From positions 1 through 64,000 of the forward strand of contig JAQCIK010000003.1 in NCBI GenBank assembly GCA_027592035.1: 64,000 nt of DNA, given 5' to 3'. Under the pieces are notes generated by a model. It made no database searches. It had not been told where the DNA came from and was given only the letters and a program-made list of their open reading frames with translations. This document shows, piece after piece, positions 35,682-44,568 of this stretch. Numbering within the stretch: position 1 is the first letter of the stretch; every line of letters starts with the position of its first letter. Source of the stretch: Casp-actino8 sp001510455. Its GTDB lineage: Bacteria; Actinomycetota; Acidimicrobiia; Acidimicrobiales; Ilumatobacteraceae. The translations under genes and the position numbers were made by a program.

Positions 35682-38605
35682 GCACGACGCTCTGGTCTCG
35701 CTTCTGGTTCGGAGTTCGGCATCCGAGCCGATGGCTACGCGACCTGTGCGGGGGCGAAGCCGTGTTCCCGATCGTCGTGCTCTTCGGACTCAATGCCGTC
35801 GACGAGTTCGATCGAGCGGCTTTCGGAATTCTTCTGCCCGAGATTCGTGAACATTTCGATCTCGACTTCTCGACGATGCTCGGACTCGTGGGACTGGCCA
35901 GTGTGGCGGCGCTGGCCTTGCAGGTTCCCATCGCCCAGATCGCCGACCGTCGCAAGCGCGTCCCGCTGGCAGTGGCCGGCGCTCTCGTGTGGGCGCTCTT
36001 TTCGGGACTCACCGGTTTCGCGACCGGAATCGTGGTTCTCACCATTGCCCGCAGCGGGTCGGCCCTCGGCAAGGCGGTGATCGATCCGACCCACAACTCA
36101 TTGATCTCCGACTACTACCCGATCGAATCTCGCACCAAGGTGTTCTCTGTTCATCGCGCCGCCAACGCGGTCGGCGCCTTCCTCGGGCCATTGTCGGCCG
36201 GTCTGCTGGCCTTCTACTTCGGCTGGCGTACGCCGTTCGTCGTGTTCATGGTCCCGACGGTGATCTTCGCCGTGCTCGCCATGAGGTTGAGTGAACCCAT
36301 TCGCGGCCGTTGGGAGCGACAGGCCACCGGTGTGTCGGACGAAGTCGCACTCACCGAAGAAGAGGCGCCGTCGTTCTCGGAGAGTTGGCGAACGGTGCAC
36401 AAGGTTCAGTCGCTCCGACGCATCTGGTACAGCCTTCCCTTTCTCGCCACCGGACTCATCGGCTTCGTCACCTTGGCATCACTTCTGTACGACCAGGAGT
36501 TCGGACTCGACGAACGCGCACGCGGTGTGGCCGCCGCCATCGCCGAGCCGTTCCAGTTGGTGGGATTGGTGCTCGGCGCTCGATTCATCGCCAAGCGTTA
36601 CGCCGGCAACGTGGCCGGGCTCGCTCGCGTGGGCGCCAACATCGCCTTGGCGGCGGCGGTGTTGGCCGGAGCCTTCGCCCTCTCACCGAACATCGTCGTG
36701 GCCGTGGCGATCAACTGCGTGATCTCGGCCGCCCTCGCCGTCCTTGCACCCGCGATCTTCTCGGCTCTGTCACTCGCCATCCCGCCACGCGCGCGAGCCA
36801 CCGGCTTCTCGGTCGCATCACTCTGGATCATCCCGGGACTCGGGGTGCTACCGATCATCGGCTGGATCGCCGATGAGATCTCGATCCGTGTGGGAATGCT
36901 CGTCATGATCCCGCTCTTCCTCATCGGAGGACTCATTCAGCGCACCATCGGCAACGTGATCGTCGACGACATCGCTCAAGTGTGGCAGTCGGCGGCGGCG
37001 CGGTCGGAGTCTCTGTACGAACGTCGACAAGGTCGATCGAAGTTGTTGGTCCTGCGCGGCGTGCGTTCGGGGTACGACGGTGTCGAGATCCTTCACGGCA
37101 TCGACCTCGATCTCGACGAAGGTGAGATCATCGCGTTGCTCGGAACCAACGGTGCCGGCAAGAGCACCCTCCTGAAGACCATCAGCGGTGTGGTGGAGGC
37201 CGACCGAGGTGCCGTGATCTTCGATGGTCGAGACATCACACACGCGCCCCCTCATGAGATCGCCGCCTTCGGAATCGTTCAGATGCCTGGTGGAGCCGGT
37301 GTCTTCGGTTCGCTCACCGTTTCCGAAAATCTCGATCTGGCCGGTTGGACGCAACGACGAGACGCCGAGTCCGTGAAGCGAGCCCGTCACGAGGTGCTGG
37401 AGATGTTCCCGATCCTCGGCGAACGTCTCGATCAACCGGCGGCCAATCTGTCGGGCGGACAACAGCAGATGCTCGCACTGGGTATGAGTTTCGTGATGCG
37501 ACCTCGGGTTCTGCTCATCGACGAACTCTCGCTCGGACTCGCTCCGGTGGTGGTGGGTCAGATGTTGCCGATCGTGAAACGTATGTCGCAGGAGGGTGTC
37601 ACCGTCGCTCTGGTCGAGCAGAGCGTGAACGTCGCTCTCACGGTCGCCGAGCGGGCGTATTTCCTCGAACGGGGTGAAGTGCGATTCAGCGGACCGACGG
37701 CCGAACTTCTCGAACGCCCCGACGTCTTGCGCTCGGTCTTCCTGTCGGGTGCATCGGTCGGCGACGCGTCAACGACGTCCGATTCGAACGGTTCGGTCGT
37801 CGATCACGACATCGTGCTCTCGACACGAGACGTGGTGACGAGTTTCGGCGGCATCCGAGCCGTCGACGGTGTGAGCCTCGACGTGCACGCCCGTGAGATC
37901 GTCGGAGTGATCGGTCCGAACGGAGCCGGAAAGACGACCCTGTTCGACGTGATCTCGGGCTTCGCTCCGCTCTTCGCCGGTTCGGTCCACGTCGGTGGTG
38001 TCGACGTGAGTTCGGCCAGTCCGAACGGACGAGCACGAGCCGGTCTCGGTCGATCGTTCCAGGACGCCCGCCTCTTTCCCGAGTTGACGGTGGCCGAAAC
38101 CCTCGCTGTTTCCCTCGAGCGGTGGGTCGCCAATCGCAGTGCCTTGGCGGCGTCGATGTACCTGCCACCGGTCTTCGACTCCGAACAGGCCGTTCGTCAG
38201 CGGGTCGACGAGTTGATCGAACTCCTCGGCCTCGGCGACTACGAGCGCAAGTTCGTCCGTGAGCTCTCCACCGGAACACGCCGGATCGTCGACCTGGCCT
38301 GCCTCGTGGCACATCGGCCGACGGTGATCCTGCTCGACGAACCGACCTCGGGTCTGGCTCAGCGCGAGGTCGAGGCGCTGGCCCCGGTCGTCCGCCGTTT
38401 GCGGGACGAGATGGGCGCTGCACTTCTGGTGGTCGAACACGATATACCATTCGTGTCATCGGTCGCCGATCGGCTGGTGGCGATGGACCAGGGAAGAGTG
38501 GTCACGAGTGGACCACCGGGGGAGGTCCTCGTGCACCCGCACGTCGTCGAGTCGTATCTGGGCACGTCGAGTGCCGCGATCGCCCGATCCGGGCAAGGGG
38601 GGTAG
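35678..38605 (+). CDS. Triple fusion: MFS transporter, LivF ATPase, LivG ATPase
   Basis: One 975-residue frame carries three modules. Residues 1-425 are an MFS permease of about 12 segments (QIADRRKRVPLAVAGAL loop). Residues 450-690 are a LivF-type ATPase: Walker A GTNGAGKST (489-497), signature LSGGQQQM (591), Walker B VLLIDELSLGLAP. Residues 710-975 are a LivG-type ATPase: Walker A GPNGAGKTT (746), degenerate signature LSTGTRRIVD, Walker B ILLDEPTSG. No stop or frameshift separates them. ATG 35678 overlaps LivHM by ATGA; the frame runs on upstream only as an overlap with LivHM. The MFS part may be a second transporter or a stabilising anchor. Confidence 0.88.
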   Translation: MSTTLWSRFWFGVRHPSRWLRDLCGGEAVFPIVVLFGLNAVDEFDRAAFGILLPEIREHFDLDFSTMLGLVGLASVAALALQVPIAQIADRRKRVPLAVAGALVWALFSGLTGFATGIVVLTIARSGSALGKAVIDPTHNSLISDYYPIESRTKVFSVHRAANAVGAFLGPLSAGLLAFYFGWRTPFVVFMVPTVIFAVLAMRLSEPIRGRWERQATGVSDEVALTEEEAPSFSESWRTVHKVQSLRRIWYSLPFLATGLIGFVTLASLLYDQEFGLDERARGVAAAIAEPFQLVGLVLGARFIAKRYAGNVAGLARVGANIALAAAVLAGAFALSPNIVVAVAINCVISAALAVLAPAIFSALSLAIPPRARATGFSVASLWIIPGLGVLPIIGWIADEISIRVGMLVMIPLFLIGGLIQRTIGNVIVDDIAQVWQSAAARSESLYERRQGRSKLLVLRGVRSGYDGVEILHGIDLDLDEGEIIALLGTNGAGKSTLLKTISGVVEADRGAVIFDGRDITHAPPHEIAAFGIVQMPGGAGVFGSLTVSENLDLAGWTQRRDAESVKRARHEVLEMFPILGERLDQPAANLSGGQQQMLALGMSFVMRPRVLLIDELSLGLAPVVVGQMLPIVKRMSQEGVTVALVEQSVNVALTVAERAYFLERGEVRFSGPTAELLERPDVLRSVFLSGASVGDASTTSDSNGSVVDHDIVLSTRDVVTSFGGIRAVDGVSLDVHAREIVGVIGPNGAGKTTLFDVISGFAPLFAGSVHVGGVDVSSASPNGRARAGLGRSFQDARLFPELTVAETLAVSLERWVANRSALAASMYLPPVFDSEQAVRQRVDELIELLGLGDYERKFVRELSTGTRRIVDLACLVAHRPTVILLDEPTSGLAQREVEALAPVVRRLRDEMGAALLVVEHDIPFVSSVADRLVAMDQGRVVTSGPPGEVLVHPHVVESYLGTSSAAIARSGQGG

Positions 38606-38608
38606 GTC

Positions 38609-40363
38609 ATGCAACCAGCAAGCAGCAGTGGTGGCGGAGGAAGTTCCGGTGCACTGAAGAAGTGGGGCCCGCTCGTCGCGATCATCGCAGTGGTGGCCGT
38701 CGTGATCGTGGTGATCGCGTCGGGAGGCGGTGGTGACGACGACTCGTCGTCCACGACCGCACCTGTCGCAACCACGGCGCCGACCGACACGACCGAATCA
38801 CCCGACACATCGGGTGACGGTGACGGGTCACCGTCGTGGACGTATCCGTTGTCGTACCCGCAGGCCGAAGAACTCGGAGTGGAAGGCAACATCGACTGGG
38901 GTGATCGTTGCGACACATCGGTCGGACGAATCGCCGTGATCGATTACTTCGCACCGTTCTGCATGGCACCGTTCGACGGAGACAACGGTGGAGCCACCGA
39001 TCAGGGTGTGAGCGCCGACGAGATCACCATCGTTCATTACATGGGTCCCGACGGCGATCCGATCATCAACTACATCACCGATGCGATCGCGGTCGACGAC
39101 ACCAACGCGCAGGAGAGAGAAGTGGTGGCCGACTTCGTCGAATACTTCGAGCGCTACTACGAGTTCTACGGCCGTTCGATCAACCTCGTGACTTACGAGA
39201 GTTCCGGTCTGGCGAACGATGCCGTGACCGCCCGTGCCGATGCTCAGCGGATCGTCGAGGAGTACTCACCGTTCGCGGTGATCGGTGGGCCGGACTTGAC
39301 CAACGCCTTCGGTGACGAGCTGGCCGCACGCGACACCTTGTGCATCTCGTGCGGCAGCGGATCGCCGGAGTGGTACGCCGAACGTGATCCGTACGTGTGG
39401 GGAATCGACGGCAGTTCCGAGCAGAAGCAGGTTCACGTGGTCGAGTTCATCGGAAAGCAGTTGGCTGGCAAGCCAGCCACCCATGCCGGTGAGCAGTTCC
39501 AAGAGACAGTGCGAAAGTTCGGACTCGTCTACATCGAGAGCAGCGCCGAGTCGAAGGTGTTGGCCGATCTCATGGTCTCGCGCCTCACCGAAGCGGGTGC
39601 CGCCCCGGCCGAAGTGATCCCGTACGTTCTCGATCCGGGGTCGATTCAGCAGACCGCGACCCAAGTGATCGCCAAGTTGAAGGCGAGCGGTGTCACTTCG
39701 GTGATCCTCTCGACCGATCCGGTCGCGCCGCGTGACTTCACCCGTGAAGCCACGTCCCAGGAATACTTCCCGGAGTGGATCGTGGCCGCGGCCACGCTCA
39801 CCGACACCACGGCCTTTGGACGTTCGTACGACCAAGAGCAATGGGCGAATGCCTTCGGTGTCACGAGCCTTGCCGTACATGTGAATCCGGAGATCAGCGG
39901 CTATTGGGCGCTGTACGAGTGGTGGACCGGTCAGGACCCCGCAGCCGACGAGTCGATCGGCGTGTACATGCCGCCGTTCATGTTGCTGATGTCGGCCCTG
40001 CAAAGTGCTGGACCCGATCTCACTCATGAGTCTCTCACCGGTGCCATTCGCAGCTTCGAGACCACTCCGGCCATCAGCCAGCCATGGCTCACCTGGGGTG
40101 ATCACGGCATCTGGGACGAGGCCGACTATGCGGGTATCGACGATGCGACTTTGTTCTGGTGGGATGCCGAAGCAACCGGACCCGACGAAAATCGCAAGGA
40201 AGGCGCCGGCATGCTCTTCTACGTGGATGGTGGCCAGCGCTATCTGCCCGGCGAGTGGCCGAGTGTCGACAGGTTGTTCGTGCGCGACGGCGCTGTCGAC
40301 GTGTACGAGACCGCGCCGCCCGGCGAGGAACCACGCGACTTCCCGAGTCCAGCCGGTAGTTAG
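38609..40363 (+). CDS. Membrane-anchored substrate-binding protein of the Liv-type ABC system
   Basis: The 584-residue protein starts with a short Ser/Gly cytoplasmic stretch, one hydrophobic helix (about 20-37) and a Thr/Asp-rich linker. A periplasmic-binding fold of LivK type follows (FAVIGGPDLTNAFGDELAARDTLCISCGSG; VTSVILSTDPVAPRDF). There is no lipobox, so it is tethered by a transmembrane helix instead of a lipid. It lies three bases after the ATPase fusion. Several cysteines in the mature part could form disulfides. The ligand is unknown. The stop overlaps the convergent ung by four bases. Confidence 0.85.
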   Translation: MQPASSSGGGGSSGALKKWGPLVAIIAVVAVVIVVIASGGGGDDDSSSTTAPVATTAPTDTTESPDTSGDGDGSPSWTYPLSYPQAEELGVEGNIDWGDRCDTSVGRIAVIDYFAPFCMAPFDGDNGGATDQGVSADEITIVHYMGPDGDPIINYITDAIAVDDTNAQEREVVADFVEYFERYYEFYGRSINLVTYESSGLANDAVTARADAQRIVEEYSPFAVIGGPDLTNAFGDELAARDTLCISCGSGSPEWYAERDPYVWGIDGSSEQKQVHVVEFIGKQLAGKPATHAGEQFQETVRKFGLVYIESSAESKVLADLMVSRLTEAGAAPAEVIPYVLDPGSIQQTATQVIAKLKASGVTSVILSTDPVAPRDFTREATSQEYFPEWIVAAATLTDTTAFGRSYDQEQWANAFGVTSLAVHVNPEISGYWALYEWWTGQDPAADESIGVYMPPFMLLMSALQSAGPDLTHESLTGAIRSFETTPAISQPWLTWGDHGIWDEADYAGIDDATLFWWDAEATGPDENRKEGAGMLFYVDGGQRYLPGEWPSVDRLFVRDGAVDVYETAPPGEEPRDFPSPAGS

Positions 40364-41025
40364 TCGGGGAGTTGCCAGTCGATCGGGTCCCGGCCGGCCT
40401 CGCGTAACGCATCGTTGGTGCGCGAGAACGGCCGGGATCCGAAGAAGCCGTTGTGGGCCGACAAGGGCGACGGGTGAGCCGACTCGATCACGGTGTGTCG
40501 CGAGCCGTCGACCAGTACCTTCTTCTTCCGTGATGGTGCACCCCACAGAAGGAACACGACGCGTTCGTGTTTGTCGTTGACCGTCGAGATCACACGGTCG
40601 GTGAATCGTTCCCACCCCTTGCCCTGATGCGAGGCCGCCTGGCCCGACCGCACGGTGAGAGTGGTGTTGAGGAGTAGTACTCCTCGACGTGCCCAGTGTT
40701 CGAGGTTGCCATGCGACGGTGTCGGAACTCCGAGGTCGTTGCGTAATTCTTGGTACACGTTGCGTAACGAGGGTGGAATCGTGACCCCACGTCGGACCGA
40801 GAAGCACAAGCCGTGGGCCTGACCGGGTCCGTGGTACGGATCCTGACCGAGGATCACCACCTTCACGTCGGCATACGGAGTGAGATGGAGTGCGGTGAAC
40901 ACGTCGTCGGCCGGCGGGAACACCGGTCCGTTCCGACGTTCGTCGGCCACGAATCGTTGGAGTTCGTGCCAGTACGGCTCGTCGAATTCGGACCGGAGGA
41001 GTGGATTCCAGTCGGTCGTCGCCAC
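40360..41025 (-). CDS. ung: Uracil-DNA glycosylase, family 1
   Basis: The 221-residue enzyme removes uracil from DNA. It has the water-activating loop VVILGQDPYHGPGQAHG (Asp62), LLLNTTLTV, and the DNA-intercalation loop HPSPLSAHNGF. The start at GTG 41025 is chosen because TACGGT ends exactly six bases upstream (leaderless). The open frame reaches 41649, but that would cross the divergent gene. Confidence 0.95.
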   Translation of the reverse strand: MATTDWNPLLRSEFDEPYWHELQRFVADERRNGPVFPPADDVFTALHLTPYADVKVVILGQDPYHGPGQAHGLCFSVRRGVTIPPSLRNVYQELRNDLGVPTPSHGNLEHWARRGVLLLNTTLTVRSGQAASHQGKGWERFTDRVISTVNDKHERVVFLLWGAPSRKKKVLVDGSRHTVIESAHPSPLSAHNGFFGSRPFSRTNDALREAGRDPIDWQLPD

Positions 41026-41031
41026 GGGGCA

Positions 41032-41041
41032 ACCGTAACCT
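41032..41041. promoter_or_regulatory. Overlapping divergent -10 boxes of ung and the desulfhydrase
   Basis: TACGGT (minus strand, 41037..41032) serves ung and TAACCT (plus, 41036-41041) serves the PLP enzyme. The two hexamers share the central TA step, so polymerase can occupy only one at a time. Confidence 0.5.
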
Positions 41042-41049
41042 CTCGAGTC

Positions 41050-42048
41050 ATGACGTCGAACGCCGACCATCGCACCGACCTCTGGAACGGTGTGCCACGA
41101 GTGCGACTCGCGACGTTGCCCACACCTCTCGAACGCGGTCCGGTGATCGGTGACGACGTAACGTTGTGGGTCAAGCGAGACGATCTGACCGGACTCGGAA
41201 TGGGCGGCAACAAAGCGCGCAAACTCGAATTCCTGTGCGGTGATGCATCGGCATCCGGTGCCGACACATTGGTGACGGTCGGAGCGGGTCAGTCCAATCA
41301 CTGTCGGATGACGGCGGCGGCTGGTGCATTGCTCGGTTGGGAGACACACCTCGTTCTCGCCGGCGATCGCCCGACGGTGCTCGAAGGTAATCAGCTGTTG
41401 AGTGATCTGTTCGGCGCCGACATGCATTTCACCGGTGCCGGTCCGGCCGACTGGGCGATGCTCGAACGGGAGCGAGAACGACTCACGAACGAATTGATCT
41501 CGGCGGGACGTCGTCCATACTCGATCCCGATCGGTGGATCGACTGCTGTGGGTGCCCTCGGATACGTGTCGGCGTACGACGAATTGGTCGAGCAGTGCGA
41601 AAGGGAACCGGCTGCGATCGTGGTCACCTCGTCGAGTGGTGGAACTCACGCCGGACTCGTGGCCGGTCGGGCCTGGCGACGTGCACTCGGCAAAGCGGCT
41701 CCGCCGGTCGTGGCGATCGGAGTGGCCAAAGGTGTGGTGAAGCAGATTCCCGACGTGGGCGAGCTTGCCGAGCGAGCCCTCGAGATCGCCGGATTACCGG
41801 GTCGGGTCGAACCCGACGACGTCGAGATCGACGGTCGTTGGCTGGGTGACGACTATGCGATTCCGACCGAGGCTTCGGTCGCCGCCGCCGAGTGGGCGGC
41901 TCGCCACGGAGCCTGGGTGCTCGACGGCGTGTACACGGCCAAGGGCATGGCCGGTCTGCTCGGTAACGTCGAACGCTGGTCGCCCGGAGATCACGTGGTC
42001 TTCGTCCACACGGGTGGTCATCCGGAGGTGTTCGTGCGACATGACTGA
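41050..42048 (+). CDS. PLP-dependent D-cysteine desulfhydrase/ACC-deaminase-family enzyme
   Basis: The 332-residue fold type II PLP enzyme has RDDLTGLGMGGNKARKLE with Schiff-base Lys55, GAGQSNHCRMTAAAG for carboxylate binding and SSSGGTHAGL for phosphate binding. Members deaminate D-cysteine or 1-aminocyclopropane-1-carboxylate. The choice depends on residues I have not aligned. It overlaps the next PLP gene by eight bases, which suggests joint sulfur amino acid metabolism. Confidence 0.85.
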   Translation: MTSNADHRTDLWNGVPRVRLATLPTPLERGPVIGDDVTLWVKRDDLTGLGMGGNKARKLEFLCGDASASGADTLVTVGAGQSNHCRMTAAAGALLGWETHLVLAGDRPTVLEGNQLLSDLFGADMHFTGAGPADWAMLERERERLTNELISAGRRPYSIPIGGSTAVGALGYVSAYDELVEQCEREPAAIVVTSSSGGTHAGLVAGRAWRRALGKAAPPVVAIGVAKGVVKQIPDVGELAERALEIAGLPGRVEPDDVEIDGRWLGDDYAIPTEASVAAAEWAARHGAWVLDGVYTAKGMAGLLGNVERWSPGDHVVFVHTGGHPEVFVRHD

Positions 42049-43120
42049 ACGAGAACTGTCACCACACACGATCGCTGTCACCGCCGGACGTCCGTCGGCG
42101 ACGGGGGAGTCACTGAACACCCCCATCACACTGGCGTCGAATTTCCGCGGCTCGGGTGACTACGCACGCACCCACGGAACCGAGACCTGGCGCGCGCTCG
42201 AGAGCGCCGTCGGCGCACTCGAGGGCGGTCGTTGTCTGTCGTTCGCTTCGGGAATGGCCGCCGCATCGGCAATCGTCCACGCACTTCGCCCGCAGATCGT
42301 CGTCGTTCCGAACGTGAGTTACCTCGGTGTGCGGTCCCTGCTCGGCGATCTGTCCGACGCCGGAACTCTGACGACCGTCGAAGTATCGATCGAGAACACT
42401 CTCGACGTCGTCGGGGCTCTCGAGCGTGCCGAACGTACGGCGACCCGTGGCGCCGACGGAGTGATCCTCTGGATCGAAACACCCACCAACCCGACCCTCG
42501 ACGAAGCCGATCTCCCGCGCTTGTGTCGTGAGGCGTCGGCGCGCGGCATTCGCACGGTGGTCGATTCGACCTTCGCCAGCCCCATGGGTGCACAGCCGCT
42601 GTCGAGTGGTGCCGACGTGGTGTTCCACTCGGGAACCAAGTTCATCGGTGGACACAGCGATCTTCTGATCGGACTCGTCTGCACTCGTGACGAGACGATC
42701 ATGACGTCTCTCGAGCGAGTGCGGGTGGTTCACGGAGCGACTCCCGGTGCACTCGAGGCGTTCCTCGCCCTACGCGGTCTGCGCACGCTGCCGATTCGCT
42801 ACGAGGCCTCGTCGCGTACGGCCGCCGAACTGGCCGCGCGATTGCGAGGGCACTCGGCGGTGGAATCGGTTCGACAGATCGGGCCGATGATCAGCTTCGT
42901 GGTGGCCGGTGGGACGTCCCGGGCCGATGCCGTGTGTGCGTCGTCGCAGGTGATCGTGGAGGCGACGAGTCTCGGTGGTGTCGAATCCACCTGGGAACGA
43001 CGCAACAAGTATCCCGGGGACGCCCACGTCGATCCGGCGCTCGTTCGGATGAGCGTGGGCCTCGAGTCGGTCGACGACTTGTGGGCCGACATCGAAGTGG
43101 CGTTGGCCGCGAGCCGTTAG
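42041..43120 (+). CDS. Cys/Met-metabolism PLP enzyme (cystathionine gamma-synthase/lyase family)
   Basis: The 359-residue fold type I PLP enzyme has SFASGMAAASAI for phosphate binding, ETPTNPTL, VVDSTFASP and Lys in VFHSGTKFIGGHSD, then GLESVDDLWADIEVAL at the end. It could act as cystathionine gamma-synthase, gamma-lyase or beta-lyase. Sequence alone does not decide. The start at ATG 42041 lies inside the previous gene and gives the normal TIAVTAGR opening. Confidence 0.87.
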   Translation: MTERELSPHTIAVTAGRPSATGESLNTPITLASNFRGSGDYARTHGTETWRALESAVGALEGGRCLSFASGMAAASAIVHALRPQIVVVPNVSYLGVRSLLGDLSDAGTLTTVEVSIENTLDVVGALERAERTATRGADGVILWIETPTNPTLDEADLPRLCREASARGIRTVVDSTFASPMGAQPLSSGADVVFHSGTKFIGGHSDLLIGLVCTRDETIMTSLERVRVVHGATPGALEAFLALRGLRTLPIRYEASSRTAAELAARLRGHSAVESVRQIGPMISFVVAGGTSRADAVCASSQVIVEATSLGGVESTWERRNKYPGDAHVDPALVRMSVGLESVDDLWADIEVALAASR

Positions 43121-43123
43121 CGT
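43118..43123 (+). promoter_or_regulatory. -10 box (TAGCGT), leaderless promoter
   Basis: TAGCGT overlaps the previous stop codon and ends seven bases before ATG 43131. There is no ribosome binding site. Confidence 0.5.
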
Positions 43124-43130
43124 TCGAGTC

Positions 43131-44105
43131 ATGGCCGACCAGATTCTCGACGTCGATCTTCTCGCCTTCGAAAAGGGTTCCGAGTCCACCCGGCGGGCCG
43201 TGGTCGACGGTGTACGACGCAGTCTCGTCACCGGTTTCGTCTACACCAGTTCCGATCTTCCCGAGTCGTTGCTCGACGAGGCCTACGGAATGCTCGCCGA
43301 GTTCTTCCAGATGGCTCCCGATGTGAAGCAAAAGTTCGTGTCGGAAGGTTCGCACGGTCAGACCGGCTACACCGGACTGCTCGTCGAGACGGCGGCCTCG
43401 AGCGACAAACCCGACTGGAAGGAAATGCTCAACTGGGCGTCACCCATTCCGTCGGGTCATCCGTTGCGCCGAAACTTCCCCGGCTCGTACCCCGATCAGC
43501 TCCTACCCGACGCCGTGGTCCCCGGAATCTCGAAGGTTCTGTACGCGTTCCACGACGCCATCGCCGATCTCCAGCGACGATTCCTGCGCGTCATCGCTCT
43601 CGGTATCGGTTGCGCCGAGACCTTCTTCGACGACATGGTCGACAGTGGCCCGACGCTCACTCGGGCCATTCGTTATCCGGCCATGACCGAAGCTCCGGAG
43701 GGTGGTCACATCTGGGCCGGTGCACACGGTGACATCAACCTGATCACGGCCTTGCCGCGAGCCACCGCTCCCGGACTGCAGGTCGAGGTCGACGGAACCT
43801 GGATCGACGCCATTCCACCCGATGGCAAGGTGATCATCAACACCGGCATCATGCTCGAGCGTCTCACCAACGGTGTGATTCCCGTCGGTTGGCATCGAGT
43901 CGTTGCTTCACCCGATTTCGAAGGGGAGCGCTACAGCGTGGTGCAGTTCTTGCATCCGCGGCCCTGGACGATTCTGTCGCCCGTGCCGTCGTGTTGTGGT
44001 CCCGAGTCGCCTCAGCGTTACTCGGCCATCAGTGCCGCCGACGCCCTCGACGAGGTTCTCTATCAGATCAACCTCATCGAGGACGCGCGGCGGGTCACCG
44101 ATTGA
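43131..44105 (+). CDS. Fe(II)/2-oxoglutarate oxygenase, isopenicillin N synthase family
   Basis: The 324-residue protein has an N-terminal DIOX_N domain and a C-terminal 2OG-Fe(II) domain with His199, Asp201 and His255 as iron ligands and Arg267 in ERYSVVQF for 2-oxoglutarate. Bacterial relatives oxidise amino acids or small acids. The substrate is unknown. It follows two PLP genes on the same strand but has its own leaderless promoter. Confidence 0.85.
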   Translation: MADQILDVDLLAFEKGSESTRRAVVDGVRRSLVTGFVYTSSDLPESLLDEAYGMLAEFFQMAPDVKQKFVSEGSHGQTGYTGLLVETAASSDKPDWKEMLNWASPIPSGHPLRRNFPGSYPDQLLPDAVVPGISKVLYAFHDAIADLQRRFLRVIALGIGCAETFFDDMVDSGPTLTRAIRYPAMTEAPEGGHIWAGAHGDINLITALPRATAPGLQVEVDGTWIDAIPPDGKVIINTGIMLERLTNGVIPVGWHRVVASPDFEGERYSVVQFLHPRPWTILSPVPSCCGPESPQRYSAISAADALDEVLYQINLIEDARRVTD

Positions 44106-44120
44106 TCGACGAAACGTCGA

Positions 44121-44426
44121 TCAGCCGGCGCACTTCATAGCCTTCTCGCTGAAGGCGTCTTCGGCGGCCTGGCTCGGGTCGCCACCAGCGAGCACCGACT
44201 CGAGGTCGGCGTCGTCGAAGGTGTCGAGCGCAGCGTCCACCAGACAGTTGAGGACTTCTTCGGGCATACCCTCTTCGTCGATCAACTCGATGAGTGCTGC
44301 ACGCGCTTCGTCGTTGCCGCCTCCACCGTTGTCGCCGCCATCGTCTCCACCACACGCGGCGCCCACCAGCGCGAGGCTGGCGATCACGGCACCGGTCTTC
44401 ATGAAGGAACCAAACTTGCTCATCAT
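44121..44426 (-). CDS. Small lipoprotein, unknown function
   Basis: The 101-residue product has a signal peptide with lipobox LVGAAC, an Asp/Gly-rich linker (GGDDGGDNGGGG) and an acidic helical domain with two cysteines (LNCLVDA, MKCAG). I do not recognise a function. ATG 44426 is used; another ATG follows directly at 44423 and a GTG nine bases upstream is also possible. It converges with the oxygenase gene. Confidence 0.7.
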   Translation of the reverse strand: MMSKFGSFMKTGAVIASLALVGAACGGDDGGDNGGGGNDEARAALIELIDEEGMPEEVLNCLVDAALDTFDDADLESVLAGGDPSQAAEDAFSEKAMKCAG

Positions 44427-44555
44427 CGTGTTCACGTTTCCTTGCTGCGGCCGGACCGGGTCGGCCCGTGGGAACCGCACGGCTGAAGGGAGCCCGTGGC
44501 TGACATCGGAACGTCGATACTCGACTCTTCTTGAGAACATCTGAACGCACCCCAT

Positions 44556-44561
44556 TAGCCT
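44556..44561 (+). promoter_or_regulatory. -10 box (TAGCCT), leaderless ROK kinase promoter
   Basis: TAGCCT ends seven bases before ATG 44569, with no ribosome binding site. Confidence 0.5.
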
Positions 44562-44568
44562 CGGGCCG

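Noticed and set aside
39266..41032. A 588-codon leftward frame over the binding-protein gene and ung
   Set aside because: It is out of frame with ung and antisense to the binding protein, with Arg-rich low-complexity translation.
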